A stretch of 64,000 nt of DNA. It comes from Cohnella algarum (GTDB lineage: Bacteria; Bacillota; Bacilli; Paenibacillales; Paenibacillaceae). Below, piece after piece: positions 9,440 through 18,617 of the stretch. The stretch lies in the NCBI RefSeq assembly GCF_016937515.1, contig NZ_JAFHKM010000002.1, forward strand, positions 186,001 to 250,000. The letters run 5' to 3'. Below the pieces are notes generated by a model. It was given only the letters and a program-made list of their open reading frames with translations, searched no databases and was not told the DNA's origin. The stretch's first letter is position 1; every line of letters starts with the position of its first letter. The position numbers were made by a program, and so were the translations under genes.

Positions 9440-9589
9440 ATCCGCACCTCCGCTCCGTTTGCCGCATCCGCCGGTTTTCGCCATGCCGACCTTCCGCGCC
9501 CCATGCCCGCCGCCTGTCCGCGCCTCCTCGCCTGCCGCCGCCGTCCGCGTCTCGCCTGCCGCCGTCCGGGTCGGCAGTTATCGCCCGCC

Positions 9590-10411
9590 TCAGCCTTTGA
9601 CCGAGCCGGCCGTCAACCCGTCGATGATGTAGCGCTGCAGCAGCAGGTACACGATCAGCACCGGCAGCACGACGATGACCATGAACGCGAAAACGACGCC
9701 CCAGTTCGTGTTGTACAGCGAGACGAAATTGAAAATCTGGAGCACGATCGTCCATTTCGTGCTGTCCGTCACGAGATAAAACGGTCCGAAAAAGTCGTTC
9801 CACACCGAAACGATGACGACGATCGTGACCGTCACGAGCACGGTGACGAGCAGCGGCAGAATGATCCGGAAGTAAAGCCGGAAAAACCCCGCTCCCTCGA
9901 TTTGCGCCGCCTCGTCCAGCTCGCGCGGGATCTGCTTCATGAAGCCGACGAGCAAAAAGACGGAGAACGGCAGCAGCACCGCCGTATAGTACATAATCAT
10001 GCTGAAGTAGGTGCCCTTGATGCCCAACATGTCCATGAGCCGGATCGTCGGCACGATCGATACCGGCACGATCAGCCCGAGGATGAACATCATGTACAGG
10101 CCGCGCATGAGCCGGTCGTCGCGGCGCTGGATGACGAAGGCGGCCATCGAGGCGAACAGGTTGACGCAGACGACCGTCAGCCCCGCGAGCAGGAAGCTGT
10201 TTTTGAACCCGCGCAAAATGTTCCCCTGCTCGAACACTTTTTCGTAGTTTTCGAACAGCCACTCGGACGGCAGCCCCATCCCGAACAACGCCGACTCGCG
10301 GATGCCCTTGAACGAATTGACCAAAATCATGTAGAACGGAACGAGAATGACGAGAGCGCCCAAAACGACGACGAGGTGAAGCGCGAGCTTTTTTCCTCCT
10401 TGCCGCATCAC
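9590..10411 (-). CDS. ABC sugar transporter permease, MalG/LplC type
   Basis: This 273-residue inner-membrane protein has six predicted membrane segments and the permease EAA loop (DEAAQIEGAGFFRLYFRIILPLL region at about 185-207) that contacts the ATPase. It belongs to the CUT1 carbohydrate uptake family and forms a heterodimer with the next permease. The GTG start overlaps the stop of that gene by four bases (an ATG follows directly), and GGAGGT lies 6 bases upstream, so the two are translationally coupled. No ATPase gene is present in this operon; a shared MsmX-type ATPase encoded elsewhere, usual in Firmicutes, would have to energise it. Confidence 0.93.
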   Translation of the reverse strand: MMRQGGKKLALHLVVVLGALVILVPFYMILVNSFKGIRESALFGMGLPSEWLFENYEKVFEQGNILRGFKNSFLLAGLTVVCVNLFASMAAFVIQRRDDRLMRGLYMMFILGLIVPVSIVPTIRLMDMLGIKGTYFSMIMYYTAVLLPFSVFLLVGFMKQIPRELDEAAQIEGAGFFRLYFRIILPLLVTVLVTVTIVVIVSVWNDFFGPFYLVTDSTKWTIVLQIFNFVSLYNTNWGVVFAFMVIVVLPVLIVYLLLQRYIIDGLTAGSVKG

Positions 10412-11277
10412 ATCTCCACCTCCCGTTTCTTGAGCGCCGTCAGCACCGGAATGCCGACGAGGGTGACGAGCGCGAAGAGCACCAGGTTGATCGCCGTCGA
10501 ATAGCCCATCTGCCCCATGCTGAACGTGCTGCGGATGTACGTGTAGAACACTTCCGTCGTATACCCCGGCCCGCCGTCCGTCAGCACCATGACCATCTCG
10601 AACACCTTCATCGAGCCGATCAGCGACAGCAGGATGTTGACCGTCGTGGAGGACGCGATCAGCGGCAGCACGATGTTTTTAAGGCGATGCCAATAGCTCG
10701 CCCCGTCGATGGACGCGCTCTCGAGCAGGTCTTTCGGAATGAATTGCAGCCCGGCCAAATAGATGACCATCGTGAAGCCCGATACGCGCCACAGATCGGT
10801 GACGATAATGGAGAACAGCGCCCACTTCGGATCGTTCAGCCAGTCCTGGGCCATAAAGTCGAGGCCGATGCCGTTTAGAATCGTATTGACGATGCCGTGC
10901 TCGGGGTGATAAATGGCGCGGAACACGTAGCCGATGACGATCGGCGCGATGACGTACGGCATGAAAAACACCATGCGAAAAAAGTTCCGCATTTTGATCG
11001 ACTCGTTCATGACGAGCGCGAGCGCGAGGCCGATTGCGTTTTGCAGGACGGTGACGGCCGCCGCGAAAATCAATGTATTGCTCAGCGCTTTTCCCAGTCT
11101 CGGTTCCTGGAAAAGAGCCGCGTAATTATCGAAGCCAATGAAGGTAACCGAATCGGCATTAATGTTCCAGTCCGTAAAGCTGTAATACACGCCGATCAAT
11201 GTCGGGGCGATGAAAAACAGCAGAAAAACGGCAACTGCGGGGAAAGAAAAATAAAGCGGATATTTTCGCCTTTCCAC
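10408..11277 (-). CDS. ABC sugar transporter permease, MalF/UgpA type
   Basis: The 289-residue protein has six membrane segments, the first beginning YPLYFSFPAVAVFLLFF, and an EAA-like loop (LLESASIDGASYWHRLKNIVLPLI region). It is the partner of the permease at 9590. I place the start at a GTG (11277) preceded by AAGGAGG with 7-base spacing. An in-frame ATG 21 bases earlier would put that site inside the gene and has none of its own. It is separated from the binding-protein gene by a 10-bp inverted repeat. Confidence 0.92.
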   Translation of the reverse strand: MERRKYPLYFSFPAVAVFLLFFIAPTLIGVYYSFTDWNINADSVTFIGFDNYAALFQEPRLGKALSNTLIFAAAVTVLQNAIGLALALVMNESIKMRNFFRMVFFMPYVIAPIVIGYVFRAIYHPEHGIVNTILNGIGLDFMAQDWLNDPKWALFSIIVTDLWRVSGFTMVIYLAGLQFIPKDLLESASIDGASYWHRLKNIVLPLIASSTTVNILLSLIGSMKVFEMVMVLTDGGPGYTTEVFYTYIRSTFSMGQMGYSTAINLVLFALVTLVGIPVLTALKKREVEM

Positions 11278-11312
11278 GTCTCCCCCTCCTTCTCCCATGG
11301 TGGACGGGCCGT

Positions 11313-11345
11313 CCCGTTCGAACGCGCGAATCGCCTTCGAACGGG
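11313..11345 (-). promoter_or_regulatory. Hairpin between binding-protein and permease genes
   Basis: A perfect 10-bp inverted repeat, CCCGTTCGAA / TTCGAACGGG, with a 13-base loop. There is no U run on the minus strand. Hairpins in this position commonly protect the upstream mRNA so that binding protein exceeds permease; that role is inferred. Confidence 0.5.
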
Positions 11346-11376
11346 GGCAACCCGTTTTTTATCTAAGGCCGTCGGA

Positions 11377-12720
11377 TCAGAAGCCTTCAAGCAGCTTCGC
11401 CTTGCCGTCTTTCTGATAGTTGGCGCTGAACTCCCCGATCGCCTTGTCGATGTCGCCGTCGAGGAAGAAGTTTTGCAGCGTCTTCGAGAAGTCGACGAAC
11501 GACGCGGTGAGACGGTTCTGGATATTGACCTGGGATTTGCCGGCGTCGATAAACGCCTTGACGTCCTCCTGCACCGGATACAGCTCGCTGGTCGCGCCTT
11601 CGAAAATCGGAATGCCCGGTTTGTTCGCATAGAACAGATCGACGTTTTCCGGCTGCAGCATGAATTTCACGAGCTCGATCGCCGCGTCGCGGTTTTTCGC
11701 CTTTTCCGGCACCATCAGCTGGTTGGGAGGCGTAATCATCGCCGTGCCTTGGTCCGTTTCGGAAGGGAACGGGAAGAAGCCGAGGTTGTTCGCGACCCAG
11801 TCCTTGCCGAACTTTTGCTCCATTTGCGAAATGATCCCGTCCAGCATGAACGCCATCGCGACTTTGCCGTCGCCCATCTCGTTTTGCATTTCGTCGTACG
11901 TGCCGGCCATCACGTTTTTCTGATACAGGTCCAGCTCCTTCAGCTCTTTCTGCTTCGCGAACAGATCCTTCAGCTCCGGAATGTCCGTAAACTTCAGTTC
12001 GTTCCGGTTCAGCTTCGCGACGCCTTCTTCGCCGATCGCCGGATCGACTTGCGTCACCCAGCCCGTATAGTAGAACACTTGCGGCGGCCATGCGTCCTTG
12101 ACGCCCTCGTAGAACGGCGTGAAGCCCGCGGCCTTGATTTTTTTCGCGATTTCGATCAGGTCCGCGTAGTTTTTCGGAACGTCCACGCCCGCCTGCTTGA
12201 ACACTTCCTTGTTGTAAAACACGCCCATCATGCCGGTGGAGCCGTACGGAACGCCGTAAATTTTGTCGTTTTCCACCTGCGCCTGCTTGATCGAATCGAT
12301 GACGTTGTCCCAAACGCCGGACTCGCCGGACCATTCGTGCAGCGTCTCTTCGGCTCTCAGCTTGACGTACTGCTTCGTGCCCGGCTGCATCAGGAACAAA
12401 TCCGAAAAATCGCCCGTGGAAAACCGCGTTTTGATCAGGTTGTCGTAGTCGCCGCCGGGCAGCGCCTGCAGCTCGACCTTGTTGCCCGTTTGCTGCTCGT
12501 ACGCCTCGAACACTTTCGTGAACGCCGTCGTATCCTCGGTGTTGGAAATGACGAACGTCAGCGTGACCGGGTCGCTGTTTTTGGCGCCTTCGGACGCCCC
12601 GGCCGATCCGGACGGGGACGCGCCGCCGCTGCCCTCGTTGTTTCCGCCTCCGCAGGCGGCAAGCAGAGTCATGAGCAGGCCGAGAACGAGCACAATCGAT
12701 ACCGTTTTCATCTTTTTCAT
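11377..12720 (-). CDS. Extracellular sugar-binding lipoprotein of ABC transporter
   Basis: The 447-residue protein has a lipoprotein signal: Lys-rich start, hydrophobic core, then LLAAC with Cys23 as the lipid anchor, followed by a Gly/Ser/Asn-rich linker to about residue 50. The mature part is a CUT1 (cluster B) solute-binding protein of the MalE/UgpB kind (VTLTFVISNTEDTTAF opening, YGVPYGSTGMMGVFYNKEVF). It would capture a sugar outside the membrane for the permeases just downstream. GGGAGG lies upstream of the start. The ligand cannot be read from sequence; apiose or an oligosaccharide containing it is the inference from context. Confidence 0.92.
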   Translation of the reverse strand: MKKMKTVSIVLVLGLLMTLLAACGGGNNEGSGGASPSGSAGASEGAKNSDPVTLTFVISNTEDTTAFTKVFEAYEQQTGNKVELQALPGGDYDNLIKTRFSTGDFSDLFLMQPGTKQYVKLRAEETLHEWSGESGVWDNVIDSIKQAQVENDKIYGVPYGSTGMMGVFYNKEVFKQAGVDVPKNYADLIEIAKKIKAAGFTPFYEGVKDAWPPQVFYYTGWVTQVDPAIGEEGVAKLNRNELKFTDIPELKDLFAKQKELKELDLYQKNVMAGTYDEMQNEMGDGKVAMAFMLDGIISQMEQKFGKDWVANNLGFFPFPSETDQGTAMITPPNQLMVPEKAKNRDAAIELVKFMLQPENVDLFYANKPGIPIFEGATSELYPVQEDVKAFIDAGKSQVNIQNRLTASFVDFSKTLQNFFLDGDIDKAIGEFSANYQKDGKAKLLEGF

Positions 12721-12737
12721 TCGGTGGAACCTCCCTT

Positions 12738-12786
12738 TGGTAATCGCTTTCTGGTGACGCTTTCATTATAAGGGAAGCGCTTTCCG
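12738..12786 (-). promoter_or_regulatory. Promoter with three CcpA-like operators before the binding-protein gene
   Basis: On the minus strand a perfect TATAAT (rc of 12765-12770) is followed at once by TGAAAGCGTCACCA (12752-12765), one mismatch from the catabolite-responsive element consensus. Two further related motifs flank it: GGAAAGCGCTTCCC (rc of about 12772-12785) in the spacer and AGAAAGCGATTACCA (12738-12752) downstream. No good -35 is visible, so activation by the YesN-type regulator and repression by CcpA or a LacI protein are both plausible. Confidence 0.65.
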
Positions 12787-12795
12787 TTGCCCCAT

Positions 12796-14682
12796 TCACG
12801 ATTTTGACCCGATTTGTTGAACATTCCGACTTTTCTTCTCGATGCCCGTCCGGACGGCGAAGCCGGCGTCTTCCGCCGGGAGCCCGATCGTCACGAGCGT
12901 TCCCGTCCCTTTGCGGCTGTCGACCGCAAACGCCAGCCGGTCGCCGAACCTGATGGCGTAGCGGGAATAGACGTTGCGGATGCCGATGCCGCCTTCGGCT
13001 ACGGAGACGACCTCCTCCTCCCGGTGCAGCGACTGCTTCAGCTTCGCCCGAAGCTCGGCGAGCCGGCCCTCGGACATGCCGACGCCGTCGTCGGATACGG
13101 AAAGAACGAACCGGTCCCCTTCCGCCGCGGCGGAGATGCGGATCGTGCCCTTTCCCCGCTTTCGCTCCAGACCGTGGAAGACGGCGTTTTCGACCAGCGG
13201 CTGCAGCGTCATTTTCAAAATCGGAAAATTGTACAGCCTCTCTTCGACATCCACTTCCCAGGCGATTTTATCCTCGAAACGGATGCTTTGGATTTTCATG
13301 TAAGCCTCGATTTGATCCAGCTCCTCCTGCAGCGTGACCACCTCGTCCCTGCCCCGCGTATTGTAGCGGAACATGTCGGCAAGCGCCTGCGCCATCTCCC
13401 CGATTTCCTCTACCTTGTGGTAGTCGGCCATCGCGCGGATGATGTCGAGCGTGTTGTACAAAAAGTGCGGATTGATCTGCGAGTACAGCATCGCCAGCTC
13501 CACCTCGCGCAGCTTGATCTGGTTGACGTATTTGTGTTCGATCAACTGCTGCAGTTCGTCCTGCATCGCGTTGAAGTTCGCGGCGATGAGCCCGATTTCG
13601 TCGTTGCGCTTCACGGGAGCCCGTTCGGAAAAATCGCCCCGTTTAATCCGGTTCACGTTTTTGTAAAGGGCGAGGATCGGCTGCGTAATCCGGCGGCCGA
13701 ACAGCACGGAGATCATAAAAGTCAGCGCGAAGGCAAGCAGCGCCGTCGCGATTACGGTCGTTTTGATGTTGTCGAGCGGTCCGACGATATCCCGGCGCGG
13801 CGTGACGAGCACCACTTTCCAGCCGGTGGAGGTGGACGCGATATACGAAACGAATTGCTCGTCGGTTTCGCCTTCCGTCCAGAACTTTCCTTCGGCGCCG
13901 TCGAGACGGTTGAGCAGCCTTTCGTCCGGCATCCTGACCGCCGCGCCCGACGAGTCGTACACGAGCGCGTTCCGCTCGTCCAGCACGAGAATCCGGCTGC
14001 CGGCGGACAGGTCGTCGTTTTGGCCGATCGCGCGGAACAGATCGTCGCCGTACTCGACGCGAACGACGATAAAGCGCTCCGGACTGGAAAAGTCCCGAAT
14101 GAGAATCGAAGACGAATACGCCGTGTCGGCGGCGTCCGTCGTGCCGTCGCCCGAGCTCGGTCCGTTGAAGTACACTTCCCCGTCCTTCGCCGCCGTGCGC
14201 AGAAACCAGTCCGAATTGCGCACCTGGACCGGCGTCCAAGGCTTGTAATCGTCGGAAGCGGCCAAAAGCTCTCCCGTGCGGTAGTAGATTTGAAACCGAA
14301 TGAAGCCGCGAATCGGCGTGGCGTTGAAGCTTTTCAGAAACAGGTTTTCCAGCTTTTGCTGGTACCGGAATTTTTCTTGATCGGTCATTTCCGGATAGGC
14401 GTTGATGCCGTCGATATACTCCTGATCGTAATACGGAGCGAGCAGCAGATTGCGCTTGCTTCGAAAGTCGTTGTTCAGGTTGTTTTCGATTTGCCGGACG
14501 ATTTGCAGGTTGGCCGACTCGACCCGGTCTTTGATCGTGGAAGAGGAAATGGAAAAGGAAACGGTTCCAACAATCGCGATCGAGAGCAAAATGGTGACGG
14601 AATAACTGAAAAGCAGGACCGTGCGGATACGGGAAAAGAAGTCGCGAATTTTGCCGGCGATCGGCTTGCCGCCTGTTTTCAT
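12796..14682 (-). CDS. YesM-type sensor histidine kinase
   Basis: The 628-residue membrane kinase has one membrane helix at about 20-42, an extracellular Cache-like sensor region to about 305, a second helix near 310-330, a HAMP domain, and a His_kinase domain with the phospho-acceptor in YSQINPHFLYNTLD. The ATPase domain carries PLVENAVFHGLE, SDDGVGM and GGIGIRNVYSRY. It pairs with the AraC-type response regulator at 7.7 kb, and together they bracket the transporter genes. The start has a GGAGGGG motif upstream. The promoter of the transporter overlaps the end of this gene region. Confidence 0.92.
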   Translation of the reverse strand: MKTGGKPIAGKIRDFFSRIRTVLLFSYSVTILLSIAIVGTVSFSISSSTIKDRVESANLQIVRQIENNLNNDFRSKRNLLLAPYYDQEYIDGINAYPEMTDQEKFRYQQKLENLFLKSFNATPIRGFIRFQIYYRTGELLAASDDYKPWTPVQVRNSDWFLRTAAKDGEVYFNGPSSGDGTTDAADTAYSSSILIRDFSSPERFIVVRVEYGDDLFRAIGQNDDLSAGSRILVLDERNALVYDSSGAAVRMPDERLLNRLDGAEGKFWTEGETDEQFVSYIASTSTGWKVVLVTPRRDIVGPLDNIKTTVIATALLAFALTFMISVLFGRRITQPILALYKNVNRIKRGDFSERAPVKRNDEIGLIAANFNAMQDELQQLIEHKYVNQIKLREVELAMLYSQINPHFLYNTLDIIRAMADYHKVEEIGEMAQALADMFRYNTRGRDEVVTLQEELDQIEAYMKIQSIRFEDKIAWEVDVEERLYNFPILKMTLQPLVENAVFHGLERKRGKGTIRISAAAEGDRFVLSVSDDGVGMSEGRLAELRAKLKQSLHREEEVVSVAEGGIGIRNVYSRYAIRFGDRLAFAVDSRKGTGTLVTIGLPAEDAGFAVRTGIEKKSRNVQQIGSKS

Positions 14683-14793
14683 CTTCTTTCCCCTCCCCGC
14701 TGCGATTCTGCCTGTCCGTTTCTTCGAATTATAAACCGCTTGAAGCCGCCTAACCAGTCCGTGTTGCTGCCAATTGTCCTTCCGCCCGCGACG

Positions 14794-17487
14794 TTAGCGC
14801 GCGAACGCGGCCGCCCCGATGACGCTTTCGAATACGTATTCGCCCGAACCGATCTCGAACGTCGCCGCCGCTTCGGTCTGCCAGGCGAGCGTCCAGCCTG
14901 TCGGCGAAGCCGCGGCGTTCGCCGGCTCGCCGTCGACGCGCGCTCCGCTGCCCGGCACGACGACCGTCGCGGTCGCGCCGGCCGGCACGCGAACGGCGAG
15001 CCGGAACGCTCCGTCCGGCGACAGCTTCCAGTCCGTCGAAACGACGCCGTACAGCGATTCGTATTCGGCCTTCGCCTCCGTCAGCCGGCCTCCCGGCTGC
15101 GGGCGAACGATCGCGTGGCGGAAGCCCGGCCGGTCCGGATCGGTTTCGATGCCGGCCATGTACCGGAACATCCATTCGCCGACGGAGCCGAGCGAGTAGT
15201 GGTTGAACGAGTTCATCGACGGCGTCTGGAAGCCGTTATGCTCGGTCCAGCCGTCCCAGCGTTCCCAGATCGTCGTCGCGCCGTGCTTGATCGAATACAT
15301 CCACGACGGGAACGCCTCCTGGGTGAGCAGGGCGTAGGCGACGTCGAGCCGGCCGCTGTCCGTAAGCGCCGGGAGCAAATAGCCGACGCCGAGGAAGCCC
15401 GTCGACAGCCGGTCGCCTCTTCCGCGAATGTCGTCGACGAGGTGGCGGATCGCCGCGTCGCGCTGTTCGCCCTCCAGCAAGCCGAACTGCAGCGCCAGCA
15501 CGTACACCGTCTGCGTCGCGCCGTGAATGCGCCCTTCGGCGTCGACGAAGGCGCGGCGGAACGCGGCGGCGATATCGCGGAACAGCCCGTCGTAATGCGC
15601 TTCGTCGCGTTTTTCGCCCAGGACGCCCGCAATGCGCGACAGCAGCTTCGCGCTGTAGGCGAAATAAGCGGTCGCCAGCACTTCGTTCGGCGTGTCGGCG
15701 TCGATCGACAGCCAGTCGCCGTAGTTGGCGTAGCTCGGACGCACGAGTTCGTCGCTGTTCGCCTTCAAATACTCGACCCAGCGGACCATCGCGCCGTAGT
15801 GCGTTTCGAGAATGCGGGTATCCCCGTACATCAGGTACAGCGTCCACGGAATGACGACGCCCGCGTCGCCCCAGCCCGCATTGTCCGGCGCGAACCAGTT
15901 GAGGCGCGTGTTCCACATTTTGTGGCGGATCCAGCCGGCATCCGGCGCAACGTCGGTGAACGCCCCGGAAGGCTGCTGCGCGTCGATCATATCCCACATG
16001 AATTTGGTGAAAAACCGCGAAACGTCCATATTATAGGAAGCGGTTCTCGCGAAAATCTGCGCGTCTCCGGTCCAGCCGAGCCGCTCGTCCCGCTGCGGGC
16101 AGTCCGTCGGCACCGACAGAAAGTTGCCGCGCTGGCCCCAGACGATGTTCGAGTAAAGCCGGTTGACCATCGCGTCGTTCGTTTCCAGCCGGCCCGTGCG
16201 CGGCGTGTCGGAATGAACGACTTTGCCGACGATCGTGTCGAGATCCGCTTCGCCGGGGTAGCCGATCAGCTCCACGTAGCGGAAGCCGTGGAACGTGAAG
16301 CGCGGCTCGTAGCGCTCTTCGCCCTCGCCTTTCAAAATATAGTGATCCTGCTGAACGGCGACCCGCAAGTTGTCCAAATACAGCGAGCCGTCCGGATTCA
16401 GCATTTCGGCGTGGCTGAGCGTGATTTTGGCGCCGCGCGCTCCCCGCACCTTCACTTCCGTCCAGCCGACCATGTTCTGCCCCATATCGTAAATGAACGT
16501 GCCCGCATCCGTGCGGCGGACGGAAATCGGGCGGCGCGTCTCGGTAATCCGGACGGGCGGCTCGATCGAAGCGGTCAGCAGGCCGTTGTAGCCCGGCCGA
16601 ACGTCCGGCTGCTCCCAGCCGGAATCGTCGAAGCCGGGACGATCCCATCCCGCAAGCTCGAGGCGCGCGTCGTACGCTTCGCCCTTGATCATGTCCGAGT
16701 ACAGGATCGGCCCGCGGGCCGTGCGCCAGGTCGAGTCCGTTTTCACGATTTGCTTCGTGCCGTCCTCAAGCTCGATGTGCAGCTGCAGCAGGAAAAAAGG
16801 CCGCTCGCCGTACACTTTGCTGCCGAGGAAGCCGACGGTTCCGCAGTACCAGCCGTCCCCCAGCACGGCTCCGACCGCATTTTCGCCTTCCCGGACGAGA
16901 GGGGTGACGTCATAGGTTTGCACCTGCACGCGCTTGTCGTAATCGGTAAAGCCCGGCGCGAACAGATCGCCGACCTTCTCTCCGTTCACGCGCAGCTCGT
17001 ACAAGCCGAGCGCCGTCGCGTAGGCGGTCGCCCGCTTCACTTTTCCGGCGATTCCGAACGACTTGCGTACATGGGGAGAAGGCTGCATGACGACGTTCGC
17101 TTCCGTTTTGCGGCCGATCCAGCCCGCCTTCCATTCGCCGCGATCCAGCAGCCCCATCGTCCAATAGGCCGTTTCGCTCCAGCCGGACGGATTTCCTTCG
17201 CCGTCCCAAGCCTGCACTTTCCAGAAATATTGCCCCTCGGACTGAAGCGGCTTGCCGCCGTATACGACCTGGATGGAGCTGGCGGATACCACCTTGCCCG
17301 AATCCCACTGATCGCCCTCGTCGCGATCGAGCGCTTCCCGGCTCGAGGAGACGAGCACGCGGTAGGCGCTCTGCACCGTTCCCCGCTTTTCCGACTCCAG
17401 ACGCCAAAACAGCCGGGGCTTCGATTCATCGAGCCCCAGCGGATTGACGACGTACTCCGTTTTCAAATGGACGACGCGAAAAGACAT
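14794..17487 (-). CDS. GH78 alpha-L-rhamnosidase
   Basis: This 897-residue enzyme has the full GH78 layout: N-terminal beta domains (PRLFWRLESEKRGTVQSAYR, then WKAGWIGRK), an (alpha/alpha)6 barrel and a C-terminal beta domain. The signature DCPQRDERLGWTGDAQ near residue 467 supplies the general acid. It removes terminal alpha-L-rhamnose from plant glycosides or rhamnogalacturonan. There is no signal peptide, so it probably acts inside the cell on imported oligosaccharides. The start has GGAGGAAACGCCG before the ATG. It is followed by the histidine kinase and preceded by the nucleosidase-like gene. Confidence 0.93.
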   Translation of the reverse strand: MSFRVVHLKTEYVVNPLGLDESKPRLFWRLESEKRGTVQSAYRVLVSSSREALDRDEGDQWDSGKVVSASSIQVVYGGKPLQSEGQYFWKVQAWDGEGNPSGWSETAYWTMGLLDRGEWKAGWIGRKTEANVVMQPSPHVRKSFGIAGKVKRATAYATALGLYELRVNGEKVGDLFAPGFTDYDKRVQVQTYDVTPLVREGENAVGAVLGDGWYCGTVGFLGSKVYGERPFFLLQLHIELEDGTKQIVKTDSTWRTARGPILYSDMIKGEAYDARLELAGWDRPGFDDSGWEQPDVRPGYNGLLTASIEPPVRITETRRPISVRRTDAGTFIYDMGQNMVGWTEVKVRGARGAKITLSHAEMLNPDGSLYLDNLRVAVQQDHYILKGEGEERYEPRFTFHGFRYVELIGYPGEADLDTIVGKVVHSDTPRTGRLETNDAMVNRLYSNIVWGQRGNFLSVPTDCPQRDERLGWTGDAQIFARTASYNMDVSRFFTKFMWDMIDAQQPSGAFTDVAPDAGWIRHKMWNTRLNWFAPDNAGWGDAGVVIPWTLYLMYGDTRILETHYGAMVRWVEYLKANSDELVRPSYANYGDWLSIDADTPNEVLATAYFAYSAKLLSRIAGVLGEKRDEAHYDGLFRDIAAAFRRAFVDAEGRIHGATQTVYVLALQFGLLEGEQRDAAIRHLVDDIRGRGDRLSTGFLGVGYLLPALTDSGRLDVAYALLTQEAFPSWMYSIKHGATTIWERWDGWTEHNGFQTPSMNSFNHYSLGSVGEWMFRYMAGIETDPDRPGFRHAIVRPQPGGRLTEAKAEYESLYGVVSTDWKLSPDGAFRLAVRVPAGATATVVVPGSGARVDGEPANAAASPTGWTLAWQTEAAATFEIGSGEYVFESVIGAAAFAR

Positions 17488-17588
17488 CGGCGTTTCCTCC
17501 GTTTTCGTTATATTGAGTCAAATCCCGGCACCCGCCGGACCGAAAAACCGGCTTGTCGGCTTCGCGTCCGGCCGGGCAGCGGCAGGAT

Positions 17589-18491
17589 TCAAGCCTGCCC
17601 CGCGAACAAGGCCAGCTTGGCGTACATGTCCTCGAGGATGAACCGGGCATCCACCCGCTTGTAAACCCGGATTGTGCGGCTTCCGGGCCGCTGCTCGTAG
17701 GTCATGTCGCCGCGCACGTACGGCGCTTCCCGCCATTCGAAGTCGTACGGCTGATCGTCGATCAGCAGCGACACCGCCGGCGAGTCCCCGAGCGACCACA
17801 TTTCGCCTTTCGGCCACTCCTGGCGGTGGGTCGGCAGCCGGTTGAACGCTTCCAGCTGCTCGAACAAATAGCGGCCGAGCTCGCCGTGCGGCCGGACTCT
17901 CGCCGCCAGCTCCGCGAGACTGACGCGGACCGACGAGTACACGTCGCGCGGCACCTGCCACAGCGGGATCGGCGAGCCGAAAACGACGTTCGCCGCAGGA
18001 ATGTCGTTTTGCAGGTTGAACTCCCGCTCTCCCGCCGGGTAGGCGCCGCCTCCGATCCAGACGGCCGTCAGCCGCGAGGCGATGCCCGGCTCCTTCAAAT
18101 AGGCCGCGGCCAGGTCGGTAAGCGGTCCGAGAAAAATAACGAACAGCGGCAGCGGATCGTCCTTCATCGCCTCCTCGACAATCAGATCCGCCCCTTCCGA
18201 AGGCACCGGCGTCGTTTCGTCCGGAAGCGCTTTCGTTGCGCCCCTGACGAGGCGGATCTTCTCTTGCGAATGCGTGAGCTCCAGCATTTTTTCGATTTCC
18301 GCGTACGACTCCTCCATCGATTCGTTCGTCCGGAGCGTCCCGAAATGCGCGGCGATGATGCCCTCGATCTTGAATCTCGGCGTCAGTATGGCGTGCGCGA
18401 TGGCGAATTGGTCGTCCGCCTCGTTTTTCGCGTCGGTGTTCACGATCAGCCGAATGCGCTTCGCTTCCGGCACTTGATAAGGAAATTCCAT
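17589..18491 (-). CDS. Inosine-uridine nucleoside hydrolase-family protein
   Basis: The 300-residue protein shows the calcium-binding N-terminal motif of nucleoside N-ribohydrolases in a modified form: NTDAKNEADDQFA at 18-30, where the family has DxDxxxDD. GPLTDLA and GGGAYPAGEREFNLQND supply the later family motifs. Members cleave ribosides to base and sugar. Here, inside a sugar operon after the kinase gene, it may hydrolyse a pentoside other than a nucleoside; that is inference. The changes around the metal site and the operon context argue against a simple purine-salvage enzyme. Confidence 0.8.
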   Translation of the reverse strand: MEFPYQVPEAKRIRLIVNTDAKNEADDQFAIAHAILTPRFKIEGIIAAHFGTLRTNESMEESYAEIEKMLELTHSQEKIRLVRGATKALPDETTPVPSEGADLIVEEAMKDDPLPLFVIFLGPLTDLAAAYLKEPGIASRLTAVWIGGGAYPAGEREFNLQNDIPAANVVFGSPIPLWQVPRDVYSSVRVSLAELAARVRPHGELGRYLFEQLEAFNRLPTHRQEWPKGEMWSLGDSPAVSLLIDDQPYDFEWREAPYVRGDMTYEQRPGSRTIRVYKRVDARFILEDMYAKLALFAGQA

Positions 18492-18617
18492 AGGTTTCGC
18501 GCTCCTCCGTTCCGTAGTCGGCTGCGTTCCCGTTCACGTCCGGCAACCCGCCGGCCTCCGCATCCGTTTCATCCCGCCAGACGGCCCGGATGCTTCCCGG
18601 GAGCCCGGTCGGCCCCG

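Noticed and set aside
12814..17664. A 1616-codon open frame on the plus strand
   Set aside because: It lies antisense to the histidine kinase and rhamnosidase genes, which have strong homology and ribosome sites; its product is Arg/Val/His-rich without recognisable domains.
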